Positions 7,969 to 15,716 of a DNA stretch of 64,000 bases are shown piece after piece. Below the pieces are notes generated by a model. That model did no database searches. It was not told the origin of the DNA and saw only the letters and a program-made list of their open reading frames with translations. Location: contig NZ_JACTVA010000005.1 in assembly GCF_014490485.1 (NCBI RefSeq), positions 1 to 64,000 of the forward strand, in the 5' to 3' direction. The stretch is from Teichococcus aerophilus. GTDB taxonomy: Bacteria; Pseudomonadota; Alphaproteobacteria; Acetobacterales; Acetobacteraceae. Made by a program: the position numbers and the translations under genes. Position 1 is the first letter of the stretch. The number at the start of each line of letters is the position of its first letter.

Positions 7969-9423
7969 ATGGGTCTTCTCGGCATTCTCCTCGGGCTGGC
8001 GCTGCTGGTCTGGCTGGCCTTCCGTGGCTGGAGCGTCCTGCTGCTGGCGCCGCTCGCCGCGCTGATCGCCGCCGCCTTTGCCGGTGAGCCGCTGCTGGCG
8101 CACTGGACGCAGACCTTCATGGGCAGCGCGGCACGCTTCGTGGCGCAGTTCTTTCCGTTATTCCTGCTGGGCGCCGTCTTCGGCAAGCTGATGGACGATA
8201 CCGGCTCCGTCACCGCCATCGCCGATTTCATGACGGAAAAGCTGGGTCAGAAGCGGGCCGTGCTGGCTGTGGTGCTGGCCGGCGCTTTGGTGACATACGG
8301 CGGCGTCAGCCTGTTCGTCGCGTTCTTCGTGTTGGCGCCGATGGCGCAGGCGCTGTTCCGCGCCGCCAACATCCCGCGCCGGCTGATGCCGGCGGCGATC
8401 ACCCTCGGCACCTCGACCTTCACCATGTCGGCGCTGCCGGGCACGCCGTCCATCCAGAACGCCATTCCCATGCCGTTCTTCGGCACCACGCCGTTCGCGG
8501 CGCCAGGGTTGGGCATCCTGGCCTCCGCCATCATGCTGGGCTTTGGCCTGTGGTGGCTGCAGCGGCAGGAGCGGGTGGCGCGCGCGAAGGGGGAGGGCTT
8601 CGGCCCGGACAGCCCCGTGGCCGCCGCCGCGCTGGCCGACGATACCGTGCTGCGTGAACGTGCCAGCACCGCGCGGGAATTCGACCCCGCCGAGATCCTG
8701 CACGGCCAGCACGCGCCGACGACGCCACCGATTGCCCTCGCGGTGCTGCCGCTGGCCGTGGTGGTGCTGGTGAACCTGGTGATGTCCCTGCTGGTACTGC
8801 CGCGCCTGGATGCCGGCTTCCTGGCGGAGCCGCGCTGGGGCCAGACCTCGCTGTCCGCCGTCGGCGGCGTCTGGGCCGTCGCGACAGCGCTGGCGGCGGC
8901 CATCGTCGTGCTGATCCTGGTGAATGGCCGCCGGCTGCCCAGCCTGCGGGAGACGATGGATGCCGGTGCCAATGCCTCCGGCCTGCCGGTGCTCAGCGTC
9001 GCCAGCCTGGTCGGCTTCGGCGCCGTGGTGGCGGCGCTGCCGGCCTTCGGCCTGGTGCGGGACTGGGTGCTGGGCATCGGCGGCGGGCCGCTGGTTTCGC
9101 TGGCCGTCGCCACCAACGTGCTGGCGGCGCTGACCGGCTCGGCCTCCGGCGGCCTGACCATCGCGCTGGAAGCGTTGGGGCCAACCTTCATGGCACTGGC
9201 GCGCGACACGGGGCTGGACCCGGCGCTGCTGCACCGCGTCGCCGTGATCGGCGCCGGCACGCTGGATGGGCTACCGCATAACGGCGCGGTGGTCACCATG
9301 CTGGCCGTGTGCGGCACCACCCACCGCGAGAGCTACTGGGATATCGTCATGGTGGGGATTGTCGGCGCCCTGGTGGCCCTGGCGGTAGTGATCGTGCTTG
9401 GTAGTTCCGTCGGGTCATTCTGA
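7969..9423 (+). CDS. GntP-family permease
   Basis: The 484-residue polytopic membrane protein fits the GntP (gluconate:H+ symporter) family (PF02447). It has the N-terminal PLFLLGAVFGKLM and central LGTSTFTMSALPGTPSIQN segments and the C-terminal GTLDGLPHNGAVVTML stretch. The ATG at 7969 lies 5 bp after the patatin stop, so the two genes are probably co-transcribed. The substrate is a carboxylate in known family members but cannot be set here. A bidirectional hairpin follows. Confidence 0.85.
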   Translation: MGLLGILLGLALLVWLAFRGWSVLLLAPLAALIAAAFAGEPLLAHWTQTFMGSAARFVAQFFPLFLLGAVFGKLMDDTGSVTAIADFMTEKLGQKRAVLAVVLAGALVTYGGVSLFVAFFVLAPMAQALFRAANIPRRLMPAAITLGTSTFTMSALPGTPSIQNAIPMPFFGTTPFAAPGLGILASAIMLGFGLWWLQRQERVARAKGEGFGPDSPVAAAALADDTVLRERASTAREFDPAEILHGQHAPTTPPIALAVLPLAVVVLVNLVMSLLVLPRLDAGFLAEPRWGQTSLSAVGGVWAVATALAAAIVVLILVNGRRLPSLRETMDAGANASGLPVLSVASLVGFGAVVAALPAFGLVRDWVLGIGGGPLVSLAVATNVLAALTGSASGGLTIALEALGPTFMALARDTGLDPALLHRVAVIGAGTLDGLPHNGAVVTMLAVCGTTHRESYWDIVMVGIVGALVALAVVIVLGSSVGSF

Positions 9424-9437
9424 CGGGCGTTTGGCAA

Positions 9438-9468
9438 CCCTGGCCGCCGTGTCTCGTGGCGGCCAGGG
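9438..9468. terminator. Bidirectional hairpin terminator
   Basis: A perfect 11-bp stem (CCCTGGCCGCC / GGCGGCCAGGG) with a 9-nt loop lies in the short gap between the convergent GntP permease (+) and the small exported-protein gene (-). No clear T-tract follows on either strand. Confidence 0.7.
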
Positions 9469-9486
9469 CTCAAGCGAGCGCCGTGC

Positions 9487-9831
9487 TCAGTCGTTGACGA
9501 CGAGGGTGGATTTGTTGAAGGTTGCCACCCGCACGCTGCCATCGGTGACGGCATAGGCCACGGCACCACGGCCGAAATCGAGGGCCACGATGCGGTTGGC
9601 CGGGTAGCGCAGCTGCAGGTTGTTCAGCAACATCGTCTCCAGCACCTCACGCACATTGTTGGTGCCGGTCGCACGCTGCTGCACCTCGGCGCGCTTCGCG
9701 GCGGAGAGCTCCGCCAGCTCGGCCTGCTGGAATGCCTGGGATGGCTGGGATGGCTGGGCCTGGGCCAGGCTGGCCGTCGCCATGAACAGGCCCATCGCGG
9801 CAGTGGCCAGGATTGTCGTGTGCTTGAACAT
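9487..9831 (-). CDS. Small exported protein of unknown function
   Basis: The 114-residue product begins with a Sec signal peptide (MFKHTTILATAAMGLFMATA, probable cleavage after AQA near residue 25). A Gln/Ser-rich linker follows and then a compact C-terminal domain of about 75 residues, with repeated basic/acidic pairs and FGRGAVAYAVTDGSV. The ATG at 9831 is preceded by GGAG. A longer in-frame start at 9894 would place the signal peptide internally, so I reject it. I do not recognise the family. It is likely periplasmic. Confidence 0.6.
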   Translation of the reverse strand: MFKHTTILATAAMGLFMATASLAQAQPSQPSQAFQQAELAELSAAKRAEVQQRATGTNNVREVLETMLLNNLQLRYPANRIVALDFGRGAVAYAVTDGSVRVATFNKSTLVVND

Positions 9832-10198
9832 CGTGGTTTCTCCAGGCTTCTTTGATATGAACGGAGATCGTGGGGGTTGTGGCTCTGCGGCCACGTTGCC
9901 TCCCAGCTTGCCGCTGGCGCGGCAACCTCCCGTAGCGCTGCAACCATGAAGTGCAATTCTTGCTGTTGGTATCTGCCAGTTGTCTCACCGCATGGCGCGG
10001 CGTCCCAGAATCAGATGGGTCCGCCGTGGGCGTGGGACGCTGCGCCTATTGCTGGAACGGCATGCCGATTGTAGCCGCCGGGCACAGCGGGGACGATGCT
10101 TGAGCGCGGCGGTAGCCGAACTAGCCGACAGTGCCGCGCGCGCCATAGGGCCATCGAAGCCGTGGCGACGATCCAGCAGGATAGGAGATCCGGTTCCC
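9832..10198. other. Intergenic region without recognised gene
   Basis: About 370 bp separate the divergent small exported-protein gene and the Rap1a/Tai-type gene. Short open frames here have no signal sequence, domain or convincing ribosome-binding site. It presumably carries both promoters, but I could not pick out a clear -35/-10 pair. Confidence 0.4.
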
Positions 10199-10603
10199 AT
10201 GCGGATACCACTCACTCTGTGCACGGCCATGGCCATGGCTGCCGCATGGATGCCAACGGCGCAGGCGCAGCCGGCACCAGGGCAGGTCACGACCGGTGTT
10301 CTGGCCGGCTTCTGCGGCAACTCGGCCAGCGAGGCCGAACGTGGCTTCTGCCAGGGCTTCCTGATCGGTGCGGGCCAGTACCATGTCGAGGTCTCGCGCC
10401 CCGGAGGGTCGCCGAGCGTGTTCTGCCTGCCCACGCCGGCACCGTCGCTGGAGCAGGCGCAGGCCGACTTCGTCACCTGGTCCCAGGCCCATCCGCAATA
10501 TGCGGGAGATAAGGCGATCGACGGGCTGATGCGGTGGTCCGCCAACGCCTATCCCTGCCCACCACCGCCGGCGGCGCCAACGCGCCCCCGTGCCCGCCGC
10601 TGA
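10199..10603 (+). CDS. Rap1a/Tai immunity-family exported protein
   Basis: The 134-residue product has a Sec signal peptide (to about residue 23, AQA). It is followed by the Rap1a/Tai pattern (PF18602): ERGFCQGFLIGAGQYH, FCLPTPAPSLEQAQADFV, HPQYAGDKAIDGLM and a terminal ANAYPC. Four conserved cysteines (in FCG, FCQ, FCL and YPC) suggest disulfides in the periplasm. Characterised family members (Rap1a, Tai4) neutralise type VI secretion amidase effectors, but many family members are orphans. No effector or T6SS gene is nearby. The start was chosen from GGAG about 11 bp upstream. Confidence 0.8.
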   Translation: MRIPLTLCTAMAMAAAWMPTAQAQPAPGQVTTGVLAGFCGNSASEAERGFCQGFLIGAGQYHVEVSRPGGSPSVFCLPTPAPSLEQAQADFVTWSQAHPQYAGDKAIDGLMRWSANAYPCPPPPAAPTRPRARR

Positions 10604-10619
10604 ACGGGAGATCGCGACA

Positions 10620-10889
10620 ATGCGACGCTTGATGATCCTTCCCGTGCTGCTGCTGGGCCTCAGCGGTTGCGCAGAAACCTCGCCCACGACGCAGCGCGTC
10701 GGCGGCGGTGCCGCGGCGGGCGGGCTGGCCGGGGCGGCCATTGGCTCGCTCTCCGGCAATGCCGGCTGGGGCGCGCTGATCGGTGCTGGTGTCGGCGCGG
10801 GTGGCGGCTTCCTGTACGATCAGAGCCAGCGCAGCCGCGAGGAAGCCTACCAGCGCGGCGTTCAGTCCGGCCGCCGCTCGGCGCAGTAA
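10620..10889 (+). CDS. Glycine-zipper lipoprotein
   Basis: The 89-residue product has a lipoprotein signal with lipobox LSGC (Cys17). A glycine-zipper segment rich in GxxxG repeats follows (VGGGAAAGGLAGAAIGSLSG and GALIGAGVGAGGG), then a polar, basic tail. It is an outer-membrane-type small lipoprotein of the YMGG/OmpA-like glycine-zipper class. It starts 16 bp after the Rap1a/Tai-type gene, behind GGGAGA, and is probably co-transcribed. The function is unknown; structural or envelope-stress roles are common for the class. Confidence 0.8.
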   Translation: MRRLMILPVLLLGLSGCAETSPTTQRVGGGAAAGGLAGAAIGSLSGNAGWGALIGAGVGAGGGFLYDQSQRSREEAYQRGVQSGRRSAQ

Positions 10890-10895
10890 CCGGCG

Positions 10896-10927
10896 GCACC
10901 CCGCCCGGTGCCATCCGGGCGGGGTGC
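10896..10927. terminator. Bidirectional hairpin terminator
   Basis: A perfect 13-bp stem (GCACCCCGCCCGG / CCGGGCGGGGTGC) with a 6-nt loop lies between the ends of the convergent lipoprotein and AbgT genes. There is no T-run, so this is a structural call. Confidence 0.75.
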
Positions 10928-10940
10928 GTCTGCTGGCCGG

Positions 10941-12461
10941 TCAGAAGCCCCAGGGCAGGCCCAGCAGGTACCAGGCGGCCAGCAGCAGCGTCCAGACCAC
11001 CGCCAGTACCAGCACGTAGGGCAGCATCAGCGCGATGACGGTGCCGACGCCGGCATCCTTCTGGTACTTCTGCGCGAACACCACGATCATGGCGAAATAG
11101 GCATTCAGCGGCGTGATGGCGTTCATGGGTGAATCGCCGACGCGGTAGGCGGCCAGCACGGCTTCCGGCGCCACGTTCAGCCGCATCAGCAAGGGCACGA
11201 AGACCGGGGCGAAGATGGCCCATTTCGGCACGGCGCCGGTGATGACCAGGTCCAACAGGAACACCACGAAGACGAAGCCGAGCAGCAGCCATAGCGCATC
11301 CAGCTCCGTGCGCTGCAACAGGCCGGTGAGCGAGGCGGCGGCAAGCGTGGCCAGGTTGGTGTAGTTGAGATAGGCCATGAACTGGCTGATCACCAGCAGC
11401 AGGAAGATCAGCCCGCTGAGGCTGGCGATGGCCTTGGTCGCGGCGTTGACGACATCCTGCGTGCCCCTGATGGTGCCCGCGCCCAGGCCGTAGCCGATGC
11501 CGCTGCCGAGGAAGAGCAGCGTGATAGTGACGATGAGGCTGTGCATGAATGGGGAGTCGCCCAGCAGCGCCCCGGTTTCCGGGTGCCTCAGTGGCGCGCC
11601 CGGCGGCAGCGTCATCAGAGCCAGGAACAGCAGTACCCCCACCAGCCCCAGCAGGGCGAAGCGCAATCCACGCCGTTCCTCGGCCGAGAGCGGGCCTTCG
11701 CCGGCGCCGGCCACCGGTTCGCCGTGATAGGGGCCGAGGCGTGGTTCCACCACCCGCTCCGTCACCACCGAGATCAACACGGTCAGCAACGCCACGGAGG
11801 CGATGGAGAACCACATATTGGCCGTCAGCCCGATCGAGCGCGTGGGATCCACCAGGTGGATCGCGTCGTTTGTCAGCCCGGTCAGGATACCGTCCGTCGG
11901 TACGATGAGGATATTCACCAGGAAGGCGGCAGCGACGGCGGCGAAGGCGGCGGCGAGGCCCGCCAGCGGATGCCGCCCCACGCTGGCCACGGCGGCCGCC
12001 GCCAGCGGGATCAGTACCAGGTACCCAGCATCGGCGGCGACGCTGGAGAGGATGCCGACGAAGACCAGCAGGTACATCAGCGCCCCCGGCGGCGCGATGA
12101 TCACCAGCTTGCGGATCAGCGCACGGACCAGACCGGCTTCCTCGGCGATGCCGACGCCGATCATGGCGACGATGATGACGCCCACCGCCTCGAACGCCAT
12201 GAAGTTGCGGACGACGCCGGTATACATGAAGCGCATGCCGTCGGCGGTCAGCAGGCTGCGCGCCGCGGTCGTCGCGGTCTCGACCGCATGGGTCTCAGGG
12301 TCGATGTAGCGGTAGGACAGGCCGGCACCCGCCATCGCCAGCAGGTGCGACAGCACGATCAGGATGGCGTTGAGCAGGACGAAGATGACCACCGGGTGCG
12401 GAACCCGGTTGCCGATCCGTTCGACCATGTCGAGAAGGGTCCGCGTCCTGTCTGCAGCCAT
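10941..12461 (-). CDS. AbgT-family transporter
   Basis: The 506-residue polytopic protein starts with the typical AbgT N-terminus ERIGNRVPHPVVIFVLL (PF03806). It also carries FVGILSSVAADAGYLVLIPLAA, VGDSPMNAITPLNAYF and GAVPKWAIFAPVFVPLLM, all characteristic of the family. Known members import p-aminobenzoyl-glutamate or export sulfonamide-type drugs using proton energy. The ATG at 12461 was chosen over an upstream in-frame ATG at 12545, which would add an unrelated polar leader. The upstream gene is divergent. Confidence 0.9.
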   Translation of the reverse strand: MAADRTRTLLDMVERIGNRVPHPVVIFVLLNAILIVLSHLLAMAGAGLSYRYIDPETHAVETATTAARSLLTADGMRFMYTGVVRNFMAFEAVGVIIVAMIGVGIAEEAGLVRALIRKLVIIAPPGALMYLLVFVGILSSVAADAGYLVLIPLAAAAVASVGRHPLAGLAAAFAAVAAAFLVNILIVPTDGILTGLTNDAIHLVDPTRSIGLTANMWFSIASVALLTVLISVVTERVVEPRLGPYHGEPVAGAGEGPLSAEERRGLRFALLGLVGVLLFLALMTLPPGAPLRHPETGALLGDSPFMHSLIVTITLLFLGSGIGYGLGAGTIRGTQDVVNAATKAIASLSGLIFLLLVISQFMAYLNYTNLATLAAASLTGLLQRTELDALWLLLGFVFVVFLLDLVITGAVPKWAIFAPVFVPLLMRLNVAPEAVLAAYRVGDSPMNAITPLNAYFAMIVVFAQKYQKDAGVGTVIALMLPYVLVLAVVWTLLLAAWYLLGLPWGF

Positions 12462-12766
12462 GCGGAGTTTCTCAATATCCGGGTCGTGCCGCTCTGCCGG
12501 CGGCTCGGCGAAGGCCTTTCCGCGGTGCGCACACCCGGCCGCCATGATGGCAGGCTACGCGCCTCGCCTGTCGCTGGCATGGGCGCAGCGTCCCACCGCA
12601 TAGGCCATCGGTCCCGCATGTTGGCCGCAGGGGCATGACGGGTGTTTGAAACCCGGCGGAACGGCCGTAAACTCACTGAGGTTTTCATGAACGATATGTG
12701 CGCCGGCCGCTTGCCTCCGCGCCGCGCATAGGGGCAGACCGCGATGCATCCTGAACTGTCCCCTCC
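12462..12766. other. Divergent intergenic region, no gene recognised
   Basis: About 305 bp lie between the divergent AbgT and AI-2E-family genes. It contains TTTCATGAACGATATG and other less G+C-rich stretches near 12650-12700 that could hold promoters. No clear operator or RNA was identified. Confidence 0.35.
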
Positions 12767-13810
12767 ATGAGGCTCGGCGGCATTTTCCCAGTCCTGCTCA
12801 GCCTCGGCGCCGGCGTGCTGGTCCTGGCCGGGCTGCACGTCGCCGCGCCGATCCTGGCGCCCGTCACCTTCGCGCTGTTTACCATCGCCCTGGTGCTGCC
12901 ACTGCAGCAGGTGCTGGAACGGCGCCTGCCGCGTGCGCTCGCCATGCTGCTCACCATCCTCGCCACGGTGGCCGTGGTGGGGCTGCTGGGTAGCATGGTG
13001 GTCTGGGGGCTGACGCGGGTCGGCCACTGGCTGGTGCAGAACAGCAGCAATATCCTCGCCCTGTACGCGGCCACCACCAGCATGCTGGATGCGCGCGGGC
13101 TGGATTCCGCCGCGATGCTGGCGCAGCAATTCGATGTCTCGCTGCTGCTGCGGACGGCGCGCAGCCTGGCCGGCTACCTGCAAGGCTTCGTCAGCTTCAT
13201 CGCCCTGATGGTGGTGTTCATCGTGCTCGGGTTGCTGGAAGTCGATCTCACCGTCCGGAAGCTCGCCGGTATCGGCAAGGCGGGGGAGGGGAAGGCGGTG
13301 CTGCAGGTGGCCCGCAACCTGGCCTGGAAGTTCCAGCGCTACATGCTGGTCCGCACCGCCATGAGCGTCGCCACGGGCATCTGCGTCTTCCTGTTCGCCT
13401 GGCTGTTCGGGTTGGAGCTGGCGCTGGAATGGGGGGTGCTGGCCTTCGTGCTGAACTACATCCCCTTCATCGGCCCGCTGATCGCCACCGCCTTGCCCAC
13501 CCTGCTGGCGCTGGTGCAGTTCGGCTCGGTGATGACGGCGCTGTCGGTGCTCGTCGGGCTGAACGTCATCCAGAACATCATCGGCAGCTATGTGGAGCCA
13601 CGGACGGCGGGTGCCGCGCTTGCGGTCTCGCCGTTCATCGTGCTGCTCTCGGTCTTCTTCTGGAGCTTCCTGTGGGGCGTCGCCGGTGCCTTCATCGGCG
13701 TGCCCATCGTCATTGCCCTGTTGACTGGCTTCGATGCGCATCCGCGCACGCGCTGGGTGGCGGTGCTGCTCTCGGGCTCCGTGCGGCCGGAGGCCAGCCA
13801 TGAGGCGTAG
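12767..13810 (+). CDS. AI-2E family transporter (PerM/UPF0118)
   Basis: The 347-residue membrane protein has the family architecture (PF01594). It has two N-terminal helices, a large soluble loop (about residues 70-135), and a C-terminal bundle with the signature NYIPFIGPLIA and IGSYVEPR. Family members include the AI-2 exporter TqsA, and others act as Na+/H+ antiporters or permeases of unknown substrate. The final 11 bp overlap the start of the alpha/beta hydrolase gene, so the two proteins are probably translationally coupled. Confidence 0.85.
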   Translation: MRLGGIFPVLLSLGAGVLVLAGLHVAAPILAPVTFALFTIALVLPLQQVLERRLPRALAMLLTILATVAVVGLLGSMVVWGLTRVGHWLVQNSSNILALYAATTSMLDARGLDSAAMLAQQFDVSLLLRTARSLAGYLQGFVSFIALMVVFIVLGLLEVDLTVRKLAGIGKAGEGKAVLQVARNLAWKFQRYMLVRTAMSVATGICVFLFAWLFGLELALEWGVLAFVLNYIPFIGPLIATALPTLLALVQFGSVMTALSVLVGLNVIQNIIGSYVEPRTAGAALAVSPFIVLLSVFFWSFLWGVAGAFIGVPIVIALLTGFDAHPRTRWVAVLLSGSVRPEASHEA

Positions 13811-15251
13811 CCTGACCCGCTGGACCAAACGGCTGATCCTCGTCCTCGCCGTCGTCGCCGCCACCCTGTTCGTGGTGCGGGTAGTGGACAGCCAGCGCGG
13901 CCCGCCGCTGGAGCTCTGGCATACCTTCGTGCCGGAGGACCTGCAGGCCGACGCCATCGACAAGCTCGACTGGAACGGCTGGATGGCGGCCGAGGCGCGG
14001 CTGTTCGACCAGGTGCGACGCGAGGTGACCGACCGGCTGGACGATGAGGAACGCCGCGCGGACAACCGCTACTTCGCCGGCAGCCCGATCAACCCCAGCC
14101 ATTTCGAGCAGGATTGGAACCGGTCCTACGTCATGGAGCCGGACGGCGCCCCGCGCGGCGCCGTGGTGCTGCTGCATGGCCTGACGGATGCGCCCTACAG
14201 CCTGCGCCATGTCGCGCGGCAGTACCGCGCCCAAGGCTTCGTCGCCATCGGCCTGCGGATTCCGGCCCACGGCACCGTGCCGGCCGCGTTGACCGACACG
14301 GTGTGGGAAGACTGGCTGGCCGCCACCCGCCTCGCAGTGCGGGAAGCCCGCCGGCGCATCGGCCCGCAGCAGCCACTGCATGTCGTCGGCTTTTCCAATG
14401 GCGGGGCGCTGGCGATGAAATACGCGCTGGACGCGATCGAGAACCCGTCGCTGCCACGGCCGGACCGGCTGGTGCTGATCTCGCCGATGATCGGCATCAC
14501 CGCCTTCGCCCGCTTTGCCGGGCTGGCCGCGCTGCCGGCCATCCTGCCCTCCTTCGCCAAGGCGGCCTGGCTGAGCCGGGTGCCCGAGTTCATCCCGTTC
14601 AAGTACAACTCCTTCCCGGTGAATGGCGCGCGCCAGTCCCACAGGCTGACCGTCTCGCTGCAGGCGCAGTTGCAGCGGATGGCGCAGGCGGGACAGCTTG
14701 CCACGCTGGCGCCGGTGCAGACGTTCCAGTCGGTGCTGGACTTCACCGTCAGCACCCGCGCGGTGATCAGTGCGCTCTACAACCTCCTCCCCACCAATGG
14801 CAGCGAGCTGGTGCTGTTCGACCGCAACCAGAACACCCGTCTCGGCCCCATGCTGCGCCCGGCGACGGACCTGCTGCTGGACCGCATCGTGCCGCCCGCG
14901 CCGCGCAACTGGCGCCTCTCCATCATTGCCAATACCGGCCCGGATAGCGCAGACATGGTGGAGCGGGTGACGCCAGCAGGCGAGACGACGGAGAGCGTGA
15001 AGCCGCTGCCGGGAATGGCCTACCCCCGCGACGTCTTCTCCCTCTCCCACGTTGCGCTGCCGTTCCCGCCAGGTGATTCCCTCTACGGGATCGAGCCCAA
15101 CCCGGCCGAGGAATTTGGCGTCAGCCTGGGCGCCGTGGCGGCACGCGGGGAAGTGGGCGTCCTGGTCCTCAGCCCAGCGTCCCTGCTTCGCATCTCCTGG
15201 AATCCGTTCTACGGCTTCCTGATGGAGCGGGTGGGCGCGGGCATTCCTTGA
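13800..15251 (+). CDS. Membrane-anchored alpha/beta hydrolase
   Basis: The 483-residue product has an N-terminal hydrophobic anchor (residues about 12-28). An alpha/beta-hydrolase core (serine aminopeptidase S33-like) begins at GAVVLLHGLTDAPYS. The nucleophile is Ser199 in GFSNGG. A candidate acid lies in NTGPDSAD and a candidate histidine in SLSHVALPF. The body is therefore probably periplasmic. The ATG lies inside the end of the AI-2E-family gene (11-bp overlap), which implies a shared role. The substrate is unknown. Confidence 0.8.
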   Translation: MRRSLTRWTKRLILVLAVVAATLFVVRVVDSQRGPPLELWHTFVPEDLQADAIDKLDWNGWMAAEARLFDQVRREVTDRLDDEERRADNRYFAGSPINPSHFEQDWNRSYVMEPDGAPRGAVVLLHGLTDAPYSLRHVARQYRAQGFVAIGLRIPAHGTVPAALTDTVWEDWLAATRLAVREARRRIGPQQPLHVVGFSNGGALAMKYALDAIENPSLPRPDRLVLISPMIGITAFARFAGLAALPAILPSFAKAAWLSRVPEFIPFKYNSFPVNGARQSHRLTVSLQAQLQRMAQAGQLATLAPVQTFQSVLDFTVSTRAVISALYNLLPTNGSELVLFDRNQNTRLGPMLRPATDLLLDRIVPPAPRNWRLSIIANTGPDSADMVERVTPAGETTESVKPLPGMAYPRDVFSLSHVALPFPPGDSLYGIEPNPAEEFGVSLGAVAARGEVGVLVLSPASLLRISWNPFYGFLMERVGAGIP

Positions 15252-15326
15252 GGTTCTTGGCCGTCGCTGGGCCCGTCGATTGCTTCACGATGCGACGGGT
15301 GCGCTGAGGAGCGAGGTGGAGGAAGG

Positions 15327-15370
15327 CCGGGGAAGGAATTCCCCGGACCCCATCTTTCGTTTGTGAGTTT
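15327..15370 (+). terminator. Dispersed hairpin-terminator family, arm 1
   Basis: The stem CCGGGGAA / TTCCCCGG closes a GGAA loop (15327-15346). It is followed by the family flank ACCCCATCTTTCGTTTGTGA. It lies about 75 bp past the hydrolase stop. This is the only arm without a facing partner of the same sequence. Confidence 0.75.
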
Positions 15371-15645
15371 TGCAGGACTGCCAGATTGACAGGTCAGCTC
15401 TTAGCGGACTTGTGCCAGCTGCGGGCCGGGTTTGGTTTTAGTGTTCGATAGCGAGCTTGATGTGCCTGGCAGTGGAGATGGGGGCATTGATGCCAACCTA
15501 TGCTGGACCCCAACGCCGGGCATTGTTGTTCAACAGCCTTACTGAGCATGCAGCCCAGCCGACACGCTGGGTGCCGGTGAATCTTTCATAAGCAACCGTC
15601 TACCAGCCTGACCTCCCCCATGTAGGAAACCCCCGAGATGGGTTT

Positions 15646-15701
15646 CCAAAGGCCCCAGGCCTTTGGCGGGGAGAGCTTGAGAGGGGCGGCGCCCCTCTCA
15701 A
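15646..15701. repeat. Two tandem perfect hairpins
   Basis: The first hairpin has a 9-bp stem, CCAAAGGCC / GGCCTTTGG, with loop CCA (15646-15666). The second has an 11-bp stem, TTGAGAGGGGC / GCCCCTCTCAA, with loop GGC (15677-15701). They sit directly downstream of the minus-strand binding-protein stop. They may act as a terminator or REP-type element. No T-tract follows. Confidence 0.6.
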
Positions 15702-15716
15702 ACCACCAGGAAAGTC

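Larger units (their letters stand above)
15252..15716. other. Convergent intergenic region with three hairpins
   Basis: This 465-bp gap separates the hydrolase gene (+) and a family-5 binding protein gene (-). It holds one arm of the dispersed hairpin family (15327-15370) and two other perfect hairpins (15646-15666 and 15677-15701). The middle part (15370-15640) has lower G+C and no gene I can support. Confidence 0.5.

Noticed and set aside
10199-10889. A T6SS effector-immunity pair
   Set aside because: The neighbour is a glycine-zipper lipoprotein, not an amidase, and no secretion genes are present.
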